From positions 1 through 64,000 of the forward strand of contig NZ_JACSCX010000008.1 in assembly GCF_014333525.1 (NCBI RefSeq): 64,000 bases of DNA, written 5' to 3'. The notes below the pieces were generated by a model. It made no database searches, was not told the origin of the DNA, and saw only the letters and a program-made list of their open reading frames with translations. Positions 33,134-42,153 of the stretch are shown piece after piece. Origin of the DNA: Hymenobacter puniceus (GTDB taxonomy: Bacteria; Bacteroidota; Bacteroidia; Cytophagales; Hymenobacteraceae). A program made the position numbers and the translations under genes. Each line of letters opens with the position of its first letter. The first letter of the stretch is position 1.

Positions 33134-34308
33134 GCGGGAAAGGCGGCTAGGGTGGCATCAGTGGGCGCGGGCAGCCCTGCCGCGACGGGCAGCACAAACG
33201 ATACGCGCACGCCGTGGGGCGCGTGCTCGCTGATTTCCAACCCGCGGCTGCCCGCGGCCAGCAGGCGGGCGTGGGTGTTGCGCAGGCCCACGCCGGGAGC
33301 GGTGGCCAGCAGCTCGGCTGGCGCGCGGCCCCGCAGGCCCAGGCCGGTGTCGGTGACGCTCACGCGCAGCGCCGCCGGCCCCGCCGGGCGCACGTCCACC
33401 GCCACCCGGCCGCCGGCCACGGCCGGACTGAGCCCGTGCCGGACGGCGTTTTCGACCAGCGGCTGCAGCAGCATGGGCGGCACGCGCACCCCCAGCAGCT
33501 CCGGGGCCACGTCCAGCGACACCCGCAGCCGCTCGCCGAAACGGGCGTGCTCCAGGTCCAGGTAGGCGCGCAAAAAGCTGATTTCTTCGCCCAGCGGCAA
33601 CTCTTCGTGGCGGGAGGCCTGCAGCACGTAGCGGAAGGTGTGGGCCAGCCGCGCCACCAACTCGCGGGTGGCTTCCAGCTCCGGCGGCACGGAGGCGCTG
33701 ATGGAGTTGAGCGTATTAAATAGAAAGTGCGGGTTAATTTGAGCCTTGAGCGCCGCCACCGTGCTGGCGTGCACCTGCTCGCGCAGCGTCCGCTCGCGGC
33801 CGCTTTGCCAGCGCAGCTGGTCAGTGAACTCCAGCGCGTGCAGCACCCCAAACTGGACGCCGTAGAACAGCACGGGGATGTACAGGTCCCAGACGCGGCC
33901 GTTGCCGCCAATAGACCCCAGGCCCAGGGCGTGCAGCGCGGCGTAGTAGCTCAGCACCCAGGCGCTCACCCAGGCCGGGGCGAGCATGGCGTGCGAAAGC
34001 AGCCGCCACGGGCGCCGCACTTGCCGCAGCGGGCCCCGAAACAGGAGCCACCACACGGGCAGGGTCCACAGGGCCTTGAGCGGGTAGTCGAGCAGCAGCA
34101 CCCGGCCCAGGTAGCCGGGCAGGGCCCCGGGCTGGAAGTCGCGCACGGCGTAGGCAATGGTGGCGGCGTAGAAGGCGCCGAACACCGCGTAGAACGCCGC
34201 CATGCCGGCCAGGCCCCGGCCCGAAAGGCGGAAAGCCGGCGCCAGCTCCGCGGCAGCGGGCGGCAGGGGCCCGAGCGGGCGCAGCAAAGGGTCAGGGGCG
34301 GGCAGCAC
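33130..34308 (-). CDS. LytS-family sensor histidine kinase
   Basis: 392 residues: four or so membrane helices in the first 170 residues, then the His_kinase motif QINPHFLFNTLNSISA with the phosphorylated His, and an ATPase domain with VENAVRHGL (N-box) and DTGLGL (G-box). It partners the LytTR regulator downstream (4-bp overlap). The start overlaps the end of the TlpA-like gene by 17 bp, so all three are one operon. The signal sensed in the membrane region is unknown. Confidence 0.85.
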   Translation of the reverse strand: MLPAPDPLLRPLGPLPPAAAELAPAFRLSGRGLAGMAAFYAVFGAFYAATIAYAVRDFQPGALPGYLGRVLLLDYPLKALWTLPVWWLLFRGPLRQVRRPWRLLSHAMLAPAWVSAWVLSYYAALHALGLGSIGGNGRVWDLYIPVLFYGVQFGVLHALEFTDQLRWQSGRERTLREQVHASTVAALKAQINPHFLFNTLNSISASVPPELEATRELVARLAHTFRYVLQASRHEELPLGEEISFLRAYLDLEHARFGERLRVSLDVAPELLGVRVPPMLLQPLVENAVRHGLSPAVAGGRVAVDVRPAGPAALRVSVTDTGLGLRGRAPAELLATAPGVGLRNTHARLLAAGSRGLEISEHAPHGVRVSFVLPVAAGLPAPTDATLAAFPA

Positions 34309-35512
34309 GCAACAAGGTAGCTACTTTCGCGGCCAGGGCCTCGCCACGCAGGTTGCGTGCCAGGATGCGGCCTTCGGGGTCGAGCAGCAACGTGAGCGGG
34401 ATGGCCTGCGCGGCGTAGGCCTGCGCCACAGCGTCGTTCATCCCGCCCGGGGCGCGCACGTTAACCCACGGCAGACGGTCGGCGGCCACGGCCCGGGTCC
34501 AGGCAGTGGGCTGCTCGTCCACGGACACGCCGTACACTTCCAGGCCGGCGGGGTGGTATTGCTCGTAGAGCTTGACCAGGTCCGGGTTTTCGGCGCGACA
34601 GGGCCGGCACCAGGAAGCCCAGAAATCGACCAGTACGTAGCGCCCCCGCAGCGAGGACAAGGCCACCGGCCTCCCGGTCGCGTCGGTTAAGCGGATTTCG
34701 GGGGCCAGTTGGCCGGCGGCGGTGGCCCCCAGCGCCGTGCGGCGGGCCAGCAGGGCGCGCACGTAGCGGGAATCCGGCTGGCGCCGGGCCAGGGCGGTGG
34801 TCATCGAATCCACGAAGGATTCGTTCTCGGGCGGACCCGCCAGGCTCTGCAGGGCGTACGGCGCCACGGCCGACGCCGGGTGCTGCCGCACCAGCTGCCG
34901 GGTGGCCGGGGCCAGGGTGGCCGGGGCCAGGGTGGCCGGGGCCAGGGTGGCCGGGGCCAGGGTGGCCCCGGCGCCTTCCCACTTGGCCGGGGCCCAGTCC
35001 TGCACGCGAATCAACTCGGCGGTGGTACGCTGGCGCTGGCGCTGGCGCTGGCGCTGGCGCTGCGCCTCCAGCAACTGCTGCAGCACGGCCGCGTCCGGAG
35101 TGCCGCTCACCTGGCCCGTGGCTCCGAGTTGGGCCGCGTCGGCCAGCACGCGCAAGCGGGCCCCGGGGGTGAGCGGCACCGGCAACGATTCGGTTTGCCC
35201 GGGCGCCGTGAGGAAGTACACGGCCGGCTCGGGCACGCGGCCGCGCAGGGCAAAGGAGCCGTCGGCGGCCACCGCCACCGAGTCAAGCCGCCGCAGCTGC
35301 CCGCCACGGGCGTCGGTCAGGTACACGCGGTAGTTGGGAACCGGGTGCGCGAGTTGCCCCTGCAGCGTGTAAGTCACTCCTGTTGGGGGGCGACGGGCCA
35401 GCGCCTTGCCTCGGGGCAATGGCTGCCCATCAGCGGTGCTTACCGCCAGCATCACCCACAATAGCAGCGGGGCAACCTGGCAAAAGAGGCAGAAAACAGG
35501 GCGTGGGGTCAT
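34292..35512 (-). CDS. TlpA-like thioredoxin with DUF4369-type N-terminal domain
   Basis: 406 residues from ATG 35512. Signal peptide, then a beta-rich DUF4369-type domain (about 40-120), a linker, and a thioredoxin fold at about 270-400 with the redox motif WCRPC in LVDFWASWCRPCRAENPD. These proteins reduce or exchange disulphides in the periplasm. The linker contains two tandem repeats: Arg-Gln dipeptides and five ATLAP pentapeptides. The gene is first in the operon with the LytS/LytTR pair. Confidence 0.75.
   Translation of the reverse strand: MTPRPVFCLFCQVAPLLLWVMLAVSTADGQPLPRGKALARRPPTGVTYTLQGQLAHPVPNYRVYLTDARGGQLRRLDSVAVAADGSFALRGRVPEPAVYFLTAPGQTESLPVPLTPGARLRVLADAAQLGATGQVSGTPDAAVLQQLLEAQRQRQRQRQRQRTTAELIRVQDWAPAKWEGAGATLAPATLAPATLAPATLAPATRQLVRQHPASAVAPYALQSLAGPPENESFVDSMTTALARRQPDSRYVRALLARRTALGATAAGQLAPEIRLTDATGRPVALSSLRGRYVLVDFWASWCRPCRAENPDLVKLYEQYHPAGLEVYGVSVDEQPTAWTRAVAADRLPWVNVRAPGGMNDAVAQAYAAQAIPLTLLLDPEGRILARNLRGEALAAKVATLLRAARP
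34901..34975. repeat. 15-bp tandem repeat inside the TlpA-like gene
   Basis: Four perfect copies of GGTGGCCGGGGCCAG (34901-34960) plus a diverged fifth. They encode ATLAP repeats in the linker. A perfect array in a coding linker suggests recent expansion and probable length variation between strains. Confidence 0.9.
35029..35062. repeat. 6-bp tandem repeat (GCTGGC) inside the TlpA-like gene
   Basis: Between five and six copies of GCTGGC, coding for an Arg-Gln repeat on the minus strand, 70 bp from the ATLAP array. In-frame changes alter only linker length. Confidence 0.85.
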
Positions 35513-35850
35513 GGGCAAGCGGTGGGTTGAATGAGCGCCCAAACTTAGAAGTGAACGAGCCGGCTGCCGTGCTTAATTCGCCAGAACACAGCCAGCGTCG
35601 GTGAGTGTCATGAGAGACCGACTAAGCGCGGCGCTTCTGCAGCACCAATAAGCTAAAGCCGCGGGTTCCTGGCTTCAGGGAAAACTTACAACAACCAATA
35701 GTTACGATGGGTATCCTGCTCACAGCCTGCCCCATCAGACACCACTTGGCTTGGGCAGTGGGGGAGGACACTCATGCTTGATGAGCAGATTTCTAAAATT
35801 AGTAATTACATATTTTAGGAGGAAATTATCAATTTCAGGATTCTGAGCAG

Positions 35851-35858
35851 TACCTTTG
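35851..35858 (+). promoter_or_regulatory. Possible -7 box of the higBA operon
   Basis: TACCTTTG fits TAnnTTTG and ends 5 bp before the higB ATG, so the transcript would be nearly leaderless. No convincing -33 TTTG is seen at the right distance, so this is tentative. Confidence 0.4.
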
Positions 35859-35862
35859 GGGA

Positions 35863-36156
35863 ATGGTCATCATTTCCCAGAAGCCGCTGCGGGAATTTTG
35901 GGAAAAGCACCCCGATGCGAGAGAAGCGCTGAGTGCCTGGTACGCCTTCGTGCAGGAAAGCGACTGGGCGCGGCACGCGGACGTGGTGCGGGACTACAAC
36001 ACGGCCGAGTACACCCGGGACGGGCGCTACGTGTTCAACATCCGGGGCAACAACTACCGCTTGGTGGCGCGGCTGCACTTCGCCACCCGCACCGTGTTCA
36101 TCCGCTTTGTCGGCACCCACCAGCAGTACGATAAAATTGACGCCGACACCATTTGA
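35863..36156 (+). CDS. higB: HigB-type mRNA interferase toxin
   Basis: 97 residues. The sequence VVRDYNTAEYTRDGRYVFNI, then NNYRLVARLHFATRTVFIRF and GTHQQYDKID, matches the HigB (RelE-like) family; the conserved basic residues and the closing Tyr-Asp are present. HigB toxins cut mRNA on the ribosome. The toxin comes first and the antitoxin follows after 39 bp, the usual hig order. It lies directly before the plasmid origin, where it would serve stability. Confidence 0.85.
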   Translation: MVIISQKPLREFWEKHPDAREALSAWYAFVQESDWARHADVVRDYNTAEYTRDGRYVFNIRGNNYRLVARLHFATRTVFIRFVGTHQQYDKIDADTI

Positions 36157-36195
36157 GTACCCGTTGTTTCTCTCACGTTTTATAAGCTGATTCCC

Positions 36196-36543
36196 ATGGA
36201 TATTCGCACCCCCGCCGATTACCAGCAGGCCCTGGACCAGTTCACGGCCTGGATGGATAACGAACCCGCCGACCTGGCGCCCATGCTGGCGCTGCGCGAC
36301 GCCATCAGCGCCTACGAAAAGGCTCAGGGCTACGAATTGCCCGAGCCCCAGACCCTGGTGGGTCGGCTGGAGCTGGAGATGTACCGGCGCAAGCTCAACA
36401 AGAAAAACTTGGCTGCGCTACTTGAAATCCCCGCCTCGCGCCTGAGTGACGTGCTGCAGGGCCGGCGTATCAACTTGGACCTGGCCAAGCGCCTCTACAA
36501 GCGCCTGGGCATTCCCGCCGACTTCATCCTGGAAGCCGCTTAG
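36196..36543 (+). CDS. higA: HigA-type antitoxin with HTH domain
   Basis: 115 residues. An N-terminal helical part (1-60) is followed by a Cro/C1-type HTH at about 65-110 (LNKKNLAALLEIPASRLSDV). This long N-terminal arm is typical of HigA partners of RelE-like HigB. It would bind HigB and repress the operon. Confidence 0.85.
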   Translation: MDIRTPADYQQALDQFTAWMDNEPADLAPMLALRDAISAYEKAQGYELPEPQTLVGRLELEMYRRKLNKKNLAALLEIPASRLSDVLQGRRINLDLAKRLYKRLGIPADFILEAA

Positions 36544-36598
36544 TGACTCTGAATAGGCAAAAAGGGCTTTTTACTGGATTTGGCTCGCCGGAGTTTTG

Positions 36599-37152
36599 CT
36601 TATAAAACGTGCTAGTTGGGCACGGAAGCACTAGCAGGGGCTTATAAAACGTGGTAATTCGTTGTTAGTCAAATGTTAGTATAAAGTTAGTAACACTGTT
36701 TAAATGCCGAAAAAAAGGGCGGCAGGAGTATAAAAAGTGTCCTGTGGCTGCAATCTATTCTAAGAAGCTGGTGGCACTAGTGATACTTATAAAAAGTGGT
36801 CTTAAATGGGTAAAGCGTAATTAGAACTTTATAAAGTGCAATCTCTGTGGTCGTGCTCATTTTGGCTTTCCCGTTTGTTGTTTTTTGTTTGTCCCACCGC
36901 CCGGGTTCGAACCACCACTCTAAAAGCTTTTTTTGGAGTGGGTATCAACAAGTTTGTGAGTATTTGTAATTACTTGTCTATTTGTAGAGCTCATAACACA
37001 CTGATAATCAATAGTATATAAAGGTATAAAACCACTTTTTATAAGCGAAAAACCACGTTTTATACCTTTAATTACCACGTTTTATAAGCCAACTACCACG
37101 TTTTATAAGCTGCTGCATCACGTTTTATAAGTGAAAAACCACGTTCAATTAC
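36599..37152. other. Iteron-type plasmid replication origin
   Basis: Six direct repeats of ACCACGTTTTATAAG type start at 37031, 37052, 37074, 37095, 37117 and 37138, a period of 21-22 bp, two helical turns. The last copy is degenerate. Copies in the opposite orientation lie upstream at 36599, 36641, 36727, 36785 and 36827. The region between is AT-rich. Rep_3 initiators bind such iterons; the rep gene starts 67 bp after the array. This is the best evidence that the sequence derives from a plasmid. Confidence 0.85.
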
Positions 37153-37181
37153 CACTGTGGTTTTAATATCGCCTGGGTTCT

Positions 37182-37189
37182 TACATTTG
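37182..37189 (+). promoter_or_regulatory. -7 box of the rep gene
   Basis: TACATTTG matches TAnnTTTG, 30 bp before ATG 37219. Its upstream part overlaps the end of the iteron array, so Rep bound to the last iterons would repress its own gene. Confidence 0.5.
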
Positions 37190-37218
37190 CTTCATTCCAC
37201 GCTACTTATCCCGTGTCT

Positions 37219-38163
37219 ATGGAGCCCGTCGTAACTACTGTCACTGTAGTGGAGCCTACGCCCGTTGTGCGCCAGCACAACGCCATCACCCAGGCCCGCT
37301 ACGATTATACGGCCTGCCAACTCGACATCTTCTTCTTTTTGCTTTCTCGCTTACGGCGGGATGACGCTCCGGACCGGGAGTACACGATTTACGTCAAGGA
37401 CGTGGAGGCCCTCACGGGGCGGCAGTGGAACTACCAGCAGCTGCGCGAGGCCACGGCCGACATGGGCTCGCGCATGTTTGAGGTGGAAAACGACCAGACC
37501 TACCAGCAGCTCTGGATGTTTCAGCGGGTGGAGTACATCAAGGGCAAGGGCTGCCTGCAGATTCAGTTAGCCAATCCCATCCGACCCTTTCTATTCAACC
37601 TCAAGGAGAACTTTACCTCCTACCAGCTGCACTCGGCCCTGAAGCTGAGCAGCAAGTACGCCAAGCGCATCTACCAGCTCGTAAGCCAGTGGAAGGACAA
37701 GGCCACTACGCGCACCTACCCGTTGGACGAGTTCAAGCAGATGCTGCACTTGAAAGACCCTAAGGGCAAGGAGCCGGAGCTGTTTCAGAACATCAGCCAG
37801 CTCAAGGCCCGGGTGCTCGACATCGCCGTGCGCCAGGTAAGCGAGCACACCGACCTCAAGATTGACTACCAGCTGCTAAAAAAGGGGCGGGCCTACGACG
37901 CGGTGCGCTTCACCATCGCCCGCCAGCAACCCCAGCAGCTGCCGATACCCTTCGAGCAACCGGCCGAAGACGCCCGGGCCTTTTCAGCCAAACAGCATCT
38001 GGATGCGCTGGGTATTACCCAGCCCCAACTCGTGGCCACCATTCTCGGCGACCCCAAGCACCTGGACCAGCTCTTCAAGTTTACCTACCAGCTGAAGACT
38101 GATAAGGTGAAGGCCACGAAGAATCCTGGGGGGCTGTTCCTGAAAATCTGCGGCCTGCGATAA
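37219..38163 (+). CDS. rep: Rep_3-family replication initiator
   Basis: 315 residues from ATG 37219; a GTG two codons earlier is possible. The first winged-helix region includes HNAITQARYDYTACQLDIFF, the second FNLKENFTSYQLHSALKL and SSKYAKRIYQLVSQWKD, the typical Rep_3 / RepB arrangement. It binds the adjacent iterons to open the origin. The C-terminal 80 residues are less conserved. It is probably autoregulated because the promoter abuts the iterons. Confidence 0.9.
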   Translation: MEPVVTTVTVVEPTPVVRQHNAITQARYDYTACQLDIFFFLLSRLRRDDAPDREYTIYVKDVEALTGRQWNYQQLREATADMGSRMFEVENDQTYQQLWMFQRVEYIKGKGCLQIQLANPIRPFLFNLKENFTSYQLHSALKLSSKYAKRIYQLVSQWKDKATTRTYPLDEFKQMLHLKDPKGKEPELFQNISQLKARVLDIAVRQVSEHTDLKIDYQLLKKGRAYDAVRFTIARQQPQQLPIPFEQPAEDARAFSAKQHLDALGITQPQLVATILGDPKHLDQLFKFTYQLKTDKVKATKNPGGLFLKICGLR

Positions 38164-38186
38164 ATGCTTCCCATGCAGCCTTCTAG

Positions 38187-38330
38187 GAGAGCATCAAAAA
38201 GGGTGGGGCAATGGAGTTAAGCAGCCATCGGGATGGCTTCCGTCAGCAGTACCCCGGCTTTCGGTCAGTACCAGCGGAACCCCTATTTTTTGATGCTTAG
38301 CCCCACTGCCCCACCCTTTTTGATGCTCTC
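38187..38330. repeat. 24-bp perfect inverted repeat around a 96-bp spacer
   Basis: Arms 38187-38210 and 38307-38330 are perfectly complementary (inner part AAAAAGGGTGGGGCA). A partial extra copy, TTTTTGATGCTTAGCCCCAC, starts near 38286. No target duplication is visible. It may be a small transposon remnant or a strong double hairpin after rep. Confidence 0.6.
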
Positions 38331-38561
38331 GCGGCCGGGCTGGAAATCACCGAGCTGTCCACGCATTTGCAGGGGCAGTTCATGGCCATCAATCCGGAAT
38401 ACGACCAGTTCTTCGATGGCTTTGCTGCAACCGGTGGCGACGCCGCATCAAAAAACACGATTTTTGGGGCTCTAGCTCTACCCGTGCTGCTGAAGAAATT
38501 CAGGCTGGCGCTGCTGGGTGTGATGCTGCAACTACACCTCGTAGAATTCCATCGGTAAGCC
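38301..38561 (+). other. Open frame after rep, possibly a gene remnant
   Basis: The frame from 38301 reads TLFDALAAGLEITELSTHLQ and continues with INPEYDQFFDGF to a stop near 38561, without a clear start codon. The composition looks protein-like, but I recognise no family, and it overlaps the inverted repeat on one side and the VOC gene (opposite strand) on the other. It may be the 3' end of a gene truncated by rearrangement. Confidence 0.25.
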
Positions 38562-38921
38562 GTCGGGGTCAGCAAAGAAAGTAAAGCGGCGGCCCGTCAA
38601 TTCATCAACTCGAATAGGCTCGCAGTGCACCGCGTTTTGCGCCAGCCACTGAATGGCGGCCGGCAAGTCGGTTACGGCGAAGGCGAGGTGGCGCAGACCG
38701 GCCGCTTCCGGGTAGCTGGGGCGCGGAGGCGGGCTAGGAAAAGAGAACAACTCAATGAGGTATTGCCCCCCCACGGCCAGGTCCAGCTTGTAGGAATTCC
38801 GCTCGGCCCGATGGGTTTCGGCCAGCACCTGCAGGCCCAGGATGTCGGTGTAGAAGTGTTTCGAAACGGCGTAATCGGAGCAGATGATGGCGACGTGGTG
38901 CAGGCCAAGCAGGGGCAGCAT
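38532..38921 (-). CDS. VOC-superfamily protein (glyoxalase-like, GloA2 type)
   Basis: 129 residues, a single vicinal-oxygen-chelate unit. Motifs: HHVAIICSDYAVSKHFYTDI, the metal residue in YLIELFSF, GLRHLAFAVTDL and DPDGLPMEFYE. The four expected metal-binding positions (His8, Glu, His, Glu) are present. Such proteins include glyoxalase I-like lyases and fosfomycin-type enzymes; the short GloA2 subgroup has no settled substrate. It stands alone. Confidence 0.75.
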   Translation of the reverse strand: MLPLLGLHHVAIICSDYAVSKHFYTDILGLQVLAETHRAERNSYKLDLAVGGQYLIELFSFPSPPPRPSYPEAAGLRHLAFAVTDLPAAIQWLAQNAVHCEPIRVDELTGRRFTFFADPDGLPMEFYEV

Positions 38922-38996
38922 AAGGCTGAAAATTTGGAGGTATATGGAATAGTTGCGGTAAGTACCCTATTCGTGGATAGGTACGGAAAAAGTACA

Positions 38997-39113
38997 GTCA
39001 TGCTCATCTGGCGTCCGCTTATCGAAGCATTTCTACCGCAATACTAATCCAATCGACAGGGATTTCTGCTGCGATAAAGATGCTTCGACAAGCGGACGCC
39101 AGATGAGCATGAC
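38997..39113. repeat. REP-like palindromic element
   Basis: A nearly perfect inverted repeat with arms of about 45 bp. Each arm contains GTCATGCTCATCTGGCGTCC at its outer end and a CGAAGCAT segment inside. From memory, repeats of this type occur in many copies between Hymenobacter genes. It lies between the VOC gene and the regulator gene and could also end transcripts. Confidence 0.7.
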
Positions 39114-39255
39114 GTGCCAATTTTCTAAATAACTTCGTTGATAAGCCTGGGCAGCTAAATTAGGGAAGGCTGATTTGTACAGCCGGCTGTTCTGCTTTGT
39201 ATATTTGAAAGGTTGCGCCTGCCATCTCACCCTGGGCCCAACCTTTAATCTCCCT

Positions 39256-42120
39256 GTGACGACAAAACTGTTTTTCCGCGCCTCAGCGTGGCTGGCGCCT
39301 GCTTTCCTGCTGTTGACTGCCTGTAGCGGGCCGGCGGCGCATCCTTCGTACCGCATCGGCTTTTCGCAGTGCAGCAGCACCGGCACCTGGCGGCAGGCGG
39401 TGCTAGCCGGCATGGAGCGGGAGTTGAGCTTCCACCCCGAAATGCAGCTGCGCATGCTGGATGCGCACGACAACAGTCAGCGGCAGCAGGAACAAATCCG
39501 GGAGCTGGTGCGCGGCGGCATCGACTTGCTCATTGTGTCGCCCCAGGAGGCGGGCCCCGTGACCCCAGCGGTGGAAGAAGCCTACCAGCGCGGCATTCCC
39601 GTGGTGTTGCTCGACCGGCGCATTACCTCGGAGCAATACACCGCCTTTGTGGGGGGCAACAACCTGGAAGTGGGCCAAACTGCCGCCCGCTACGCCGCGC
39701 GCTTGCTGAAGGAGCGAGGAAACGTGCTGGAGATTCTGGGGGGCGTCAATGCCTCCACCACGGTGAACCGGCATTTGGGCTTTGTCCAGGGACTGGCTGC
39801 ATTTCCCAGCCTGCATCTGGTGGCGCAGGTCAACGGCAACTGGAACAGCATCGCTTTGCAGCCGTTGCTTACGGCCGCGCTGAAAGCGCATCCGGAGGTG
39901 TCGCTCATCTTTGCCCACAACGACGAGATGGGCCGTGGCGCTGCCGAGGTGTTACGGAAGCTTAGCCTCACCAGAAAGGTGCGAATCATTGGGGTGGATG
40001 GGCTGGAGCCGGCCTTGGTGGAGCAGCGCGTGCTCACGGCCTCGCTCCTGTACCCGCCCGCCGGCGAGGATGCTATTCGGACGGCGGTAAATATCCTCAC
40101 CCATCAGCCCTTCAAGCGGGAAAATATCTTGGGTACAATGGTCATCGACTCGACCAATGCGGTGACCATGCGCCAGCAGACTGACAAGATGGTGAGCCAG
40201 CAGCGCGACATTGCCCGGCAGCAGGGCCTGTTACAGCACCTACTCGCCACTTACGCCACCCAGCATACGGCGCTGTATGGGCTGCTGGCCTCGCTGCTCG
40301 GGGCGCTGGCGCTGGGCGCGGTGGCGTGGCGCTCGGCCCGCAAAAACCGGCAAATCAACCGCGAGCTGGCCCTGCAAAACGCCGAAAACGACAAAATCAA
40401 CCGCGAGCTGGGCAGCCGCAATGAGGAGTACGACCGCATCAACCACGAGCTGACCACCCAGAATGAGGAAAATGACCGCATCAACCGGCAGCTGCTGCAC
40501 CAGAACGAGGAAATCAGGGGCCAGCGCAACCAGCTGGAGGTATTGGCCGAGCAGTCGCGCGCCGACACGGAAGCCAAGTTGCGCTTCTTCACCAATTTCT
40601 CGCACGAGCTGCGTACGCCCCTCACCCTCATCATGGGGCCGGTGGAGGAGCTGCTCACCAGTGGCCCGACCCTGACCGAAGGCCAGCGCCAGGACTTGAC
40701 CTTAGTGCGCCGCAATACCCAGCGCCTGCTGCAGCTGGTGAATCAGTTGCTGGATTTTCGCAAAATTGAAGTGGGCAAAATGGCGGTACGGGCCACATCG
40801 GGCGACTTGGTGGCCTTCGTGCGCGAGATTGTGGAAGTGTTTGAGAAGCCGGCCCGCCTGCGCGGCGTGCAGCTGCGCTTACTAAGTGCCGCGCCGGAGC
40901 TCACGGCGTGGTTCGACGGGAATTTGTTGGATAAAGTCTTCTTCAATCTGCTGTCCAATGCGGTAAAGTTTACGCCCGACCAGGGAACGGTAACCATCAG
41001 CCTACAGCTGGCCGACAACGGGCAGGCCATTCAGGTGAGCATTGCCGACACGGGCCGCGGCATTAGCGAGCAGGACCGGGCGCACATTTTCGAGTGGTTT
41101 TACCAAGGCAATCAGGGGCCGGTGGCCAAAGGCTCGGGCATTGGCTTGGCGCTGGCGCACGGGCTGGTGCGCCTGCATCAGGGTCAGCTCACGTTCAGCA
41201 GCTTGCCGGGCCGGGGCAGCACCTTTACCGTGACGCTACCGCGGGAACTGCCGGCGGAGCTGCGCGCCGACAGCCCCGCCGATTCGTCGGAAATGCTGCT
41301 CGAAGTGCCCGAGCGTATTTTGGCCGATTTAAGCTTGGAAGCCGCGGCAGTTGCCCGGGCAGAAACCGATACGCTGGTGCTCGTCATTGAAGACAACGAG
41401 GAAGTGAATGACTTCCTGACGCGCAAGCTGGGCGGCGATTTCCGGGTGCAGAGCGCCACCGACGGCCACACCGGCTTCCGCCTCGCCACCGAACTCCTGC
41501 CCGACCTGATAGTGTGCGACGTGATGATGCCCGGCCTGAGCGGCCTGGAAGTGGTGGCCCAGCTGCGGGCCGACTGGCGCACCTCGCACATCCCGGTCAT
41601 CCTGCTCACGGCCCGCGGGGCCGCCGAGCAGCAGGTGGAAGGCGTGCAGGCCGGGGCCGACCTTTACCTCACCAAGCCCTTCAACCCTACTTTCCTGCTC
41701 GAAAGCGTGCGCACCTTGCTGGCCAACCGCGCCCGCCAGCGGGCGCAGTTCCGCCGCGAGTTCCGCCTCGACGAAGCCGCGCCCACCCCCGACCAGAAGT
41801 TCCTGGCCGACCTCACCGCCACCGTGCAAACCCACCTGAGCGACACCAACCTGGGCGTGGAGGACGTGGCCCGCTACTTGGGCCTCACACGCATGCAGCT
41901 ATACCGCAAAGTGAAAGCCGTGCTGGGCACCGGTGTCACGGAATTTATCCAAAGCCAGCGCCTGGAGAAGGCCGGCGAGCTGCTGCTCGACGAGTCGCGC
42001 TCCATCACGGACGTGGCATACGAGTTGGGCTTTTCCACACCGTCGTATTTCTCCAGCAGCTTCCGGGCGCGCTACCAGCTCTCGCCCTCGGAGTACCGCG
42101 CCCGCCACGTACCGCACTAA
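39256..42120 (+). CDS. Hybrid two-component regulator: periplasmic sugar-binding sensor, kinase, receiver, AraC HTH
   Basis: 954 residues from GTG 39256 (lipobox-like LLTAC near residue 21). Order: LacI/RbsB-type binding domain (about 30-300), one membrane helix near 350, a coiled coil of four 14-residue repeats, HisKA with FFTNFSHELRTPLTLI, ATPase with FFNLLSNAVKFTPDQG and DTGRGI, receiver with IVCDVMMPGLSGLE, and AraC HTH with ITDVAYELGFSTPSYFSSSF. Such HTCS proteins sense an oligosaccharide in the periplasm and switch on the adjacent polysaccharide utilisation genes, here the alginate-lyase-like and GH88 genes and probably SusCD. Confidence 0.9.
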   Translation: MTTKLFFRASAWLAPAFLLLTACSGPAAHPSYRIGFSQCSSTGTWRQAVLAGMERELSFHPEMQLRMLDAHDNSQRQQEQIRELVRGGIDLLIVSPQEAGPVTPAVEEAYQRGIPVVLLDRRITSEQYTAFVGGNNLEVGQTAARYAARLLKERGNVLEILGGVNASTTVNRHLGFVQGLAAFPSLHLVAQVNGNWNSIALQPLLTAALKAHPEVSLIFAHNDEMGRGAAEVLRKLSLTRKVRIIGVDGLEPALVEQRVLTASLLYPPAGEDAIRTAVNILTHQPFKRENILGTMVIDSTNAVTMRQQTDKMVSQQRDIARQQGLLQHLLATYATQHTALYGLLASLLGALALGAVAWRSARKNRQINRELALQNAENDKINRELGSRNEEYDRINHELTTQNEENDRINRQLLHQNEEIRGQRNQLEVLAEQSRADTEAKLRFFTNFSHELRTPLTLIMGPVEELLTSGPTLTEGQRQDLTLVRRNTQRLLQLVNQLLDFRKIEVGKMAVRATSGDLVAFVREIVEVFEKPARLRGVQLRLLSAAPELTAWFDGNLLDKVFFNLLSNAVKFTPDQGTVTISLQLADNGQAIQVSIADTGRGISEQDRAHIFEWFYQGNQGPVAKGSGIGLALAHGLVRLHQGQLTFSSLPGRGSTFTVTLPRELPAELRADSPADSSEMLLEVPERILADLSLEAAAVARAETDTLVLVIEDNEEVNDFLTRKLGGDFRVQSATDGHTGFRLATELLPDLIVCDVMMPGLSGLEVVAQLRADWRTSHIPVILLTARGAAEQQVEGVQAGADLYLTKPFNPTFLLESVRTLLANRARQRAQFRREFRLDEAAPTPDQKFLADLTATVQTHLSDTNLGVEDVARYLGLTRMQLYRKVKAVLGTGVTEFIQSQRLEKAGELLLDESRSITDVAYELGFSTPSYFSSSFRARYQLSPSEYRARHVPH

Positions 42121-42153
42121 AAGGATTGTGACAGGCGTGCGCTAAAATTGAAA

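Noticed and set aside
36898..36925. GGGTTCGAACC resembles the T-loop of a tRNA and might mark a tRNA gene or attachment site.
   Set aside because: The flanking bases do not form a 5-bp T-stem and a 7-bp acceptor on either strand, and no anticodon arm is nearby. It is a 10-bp palindrome only.
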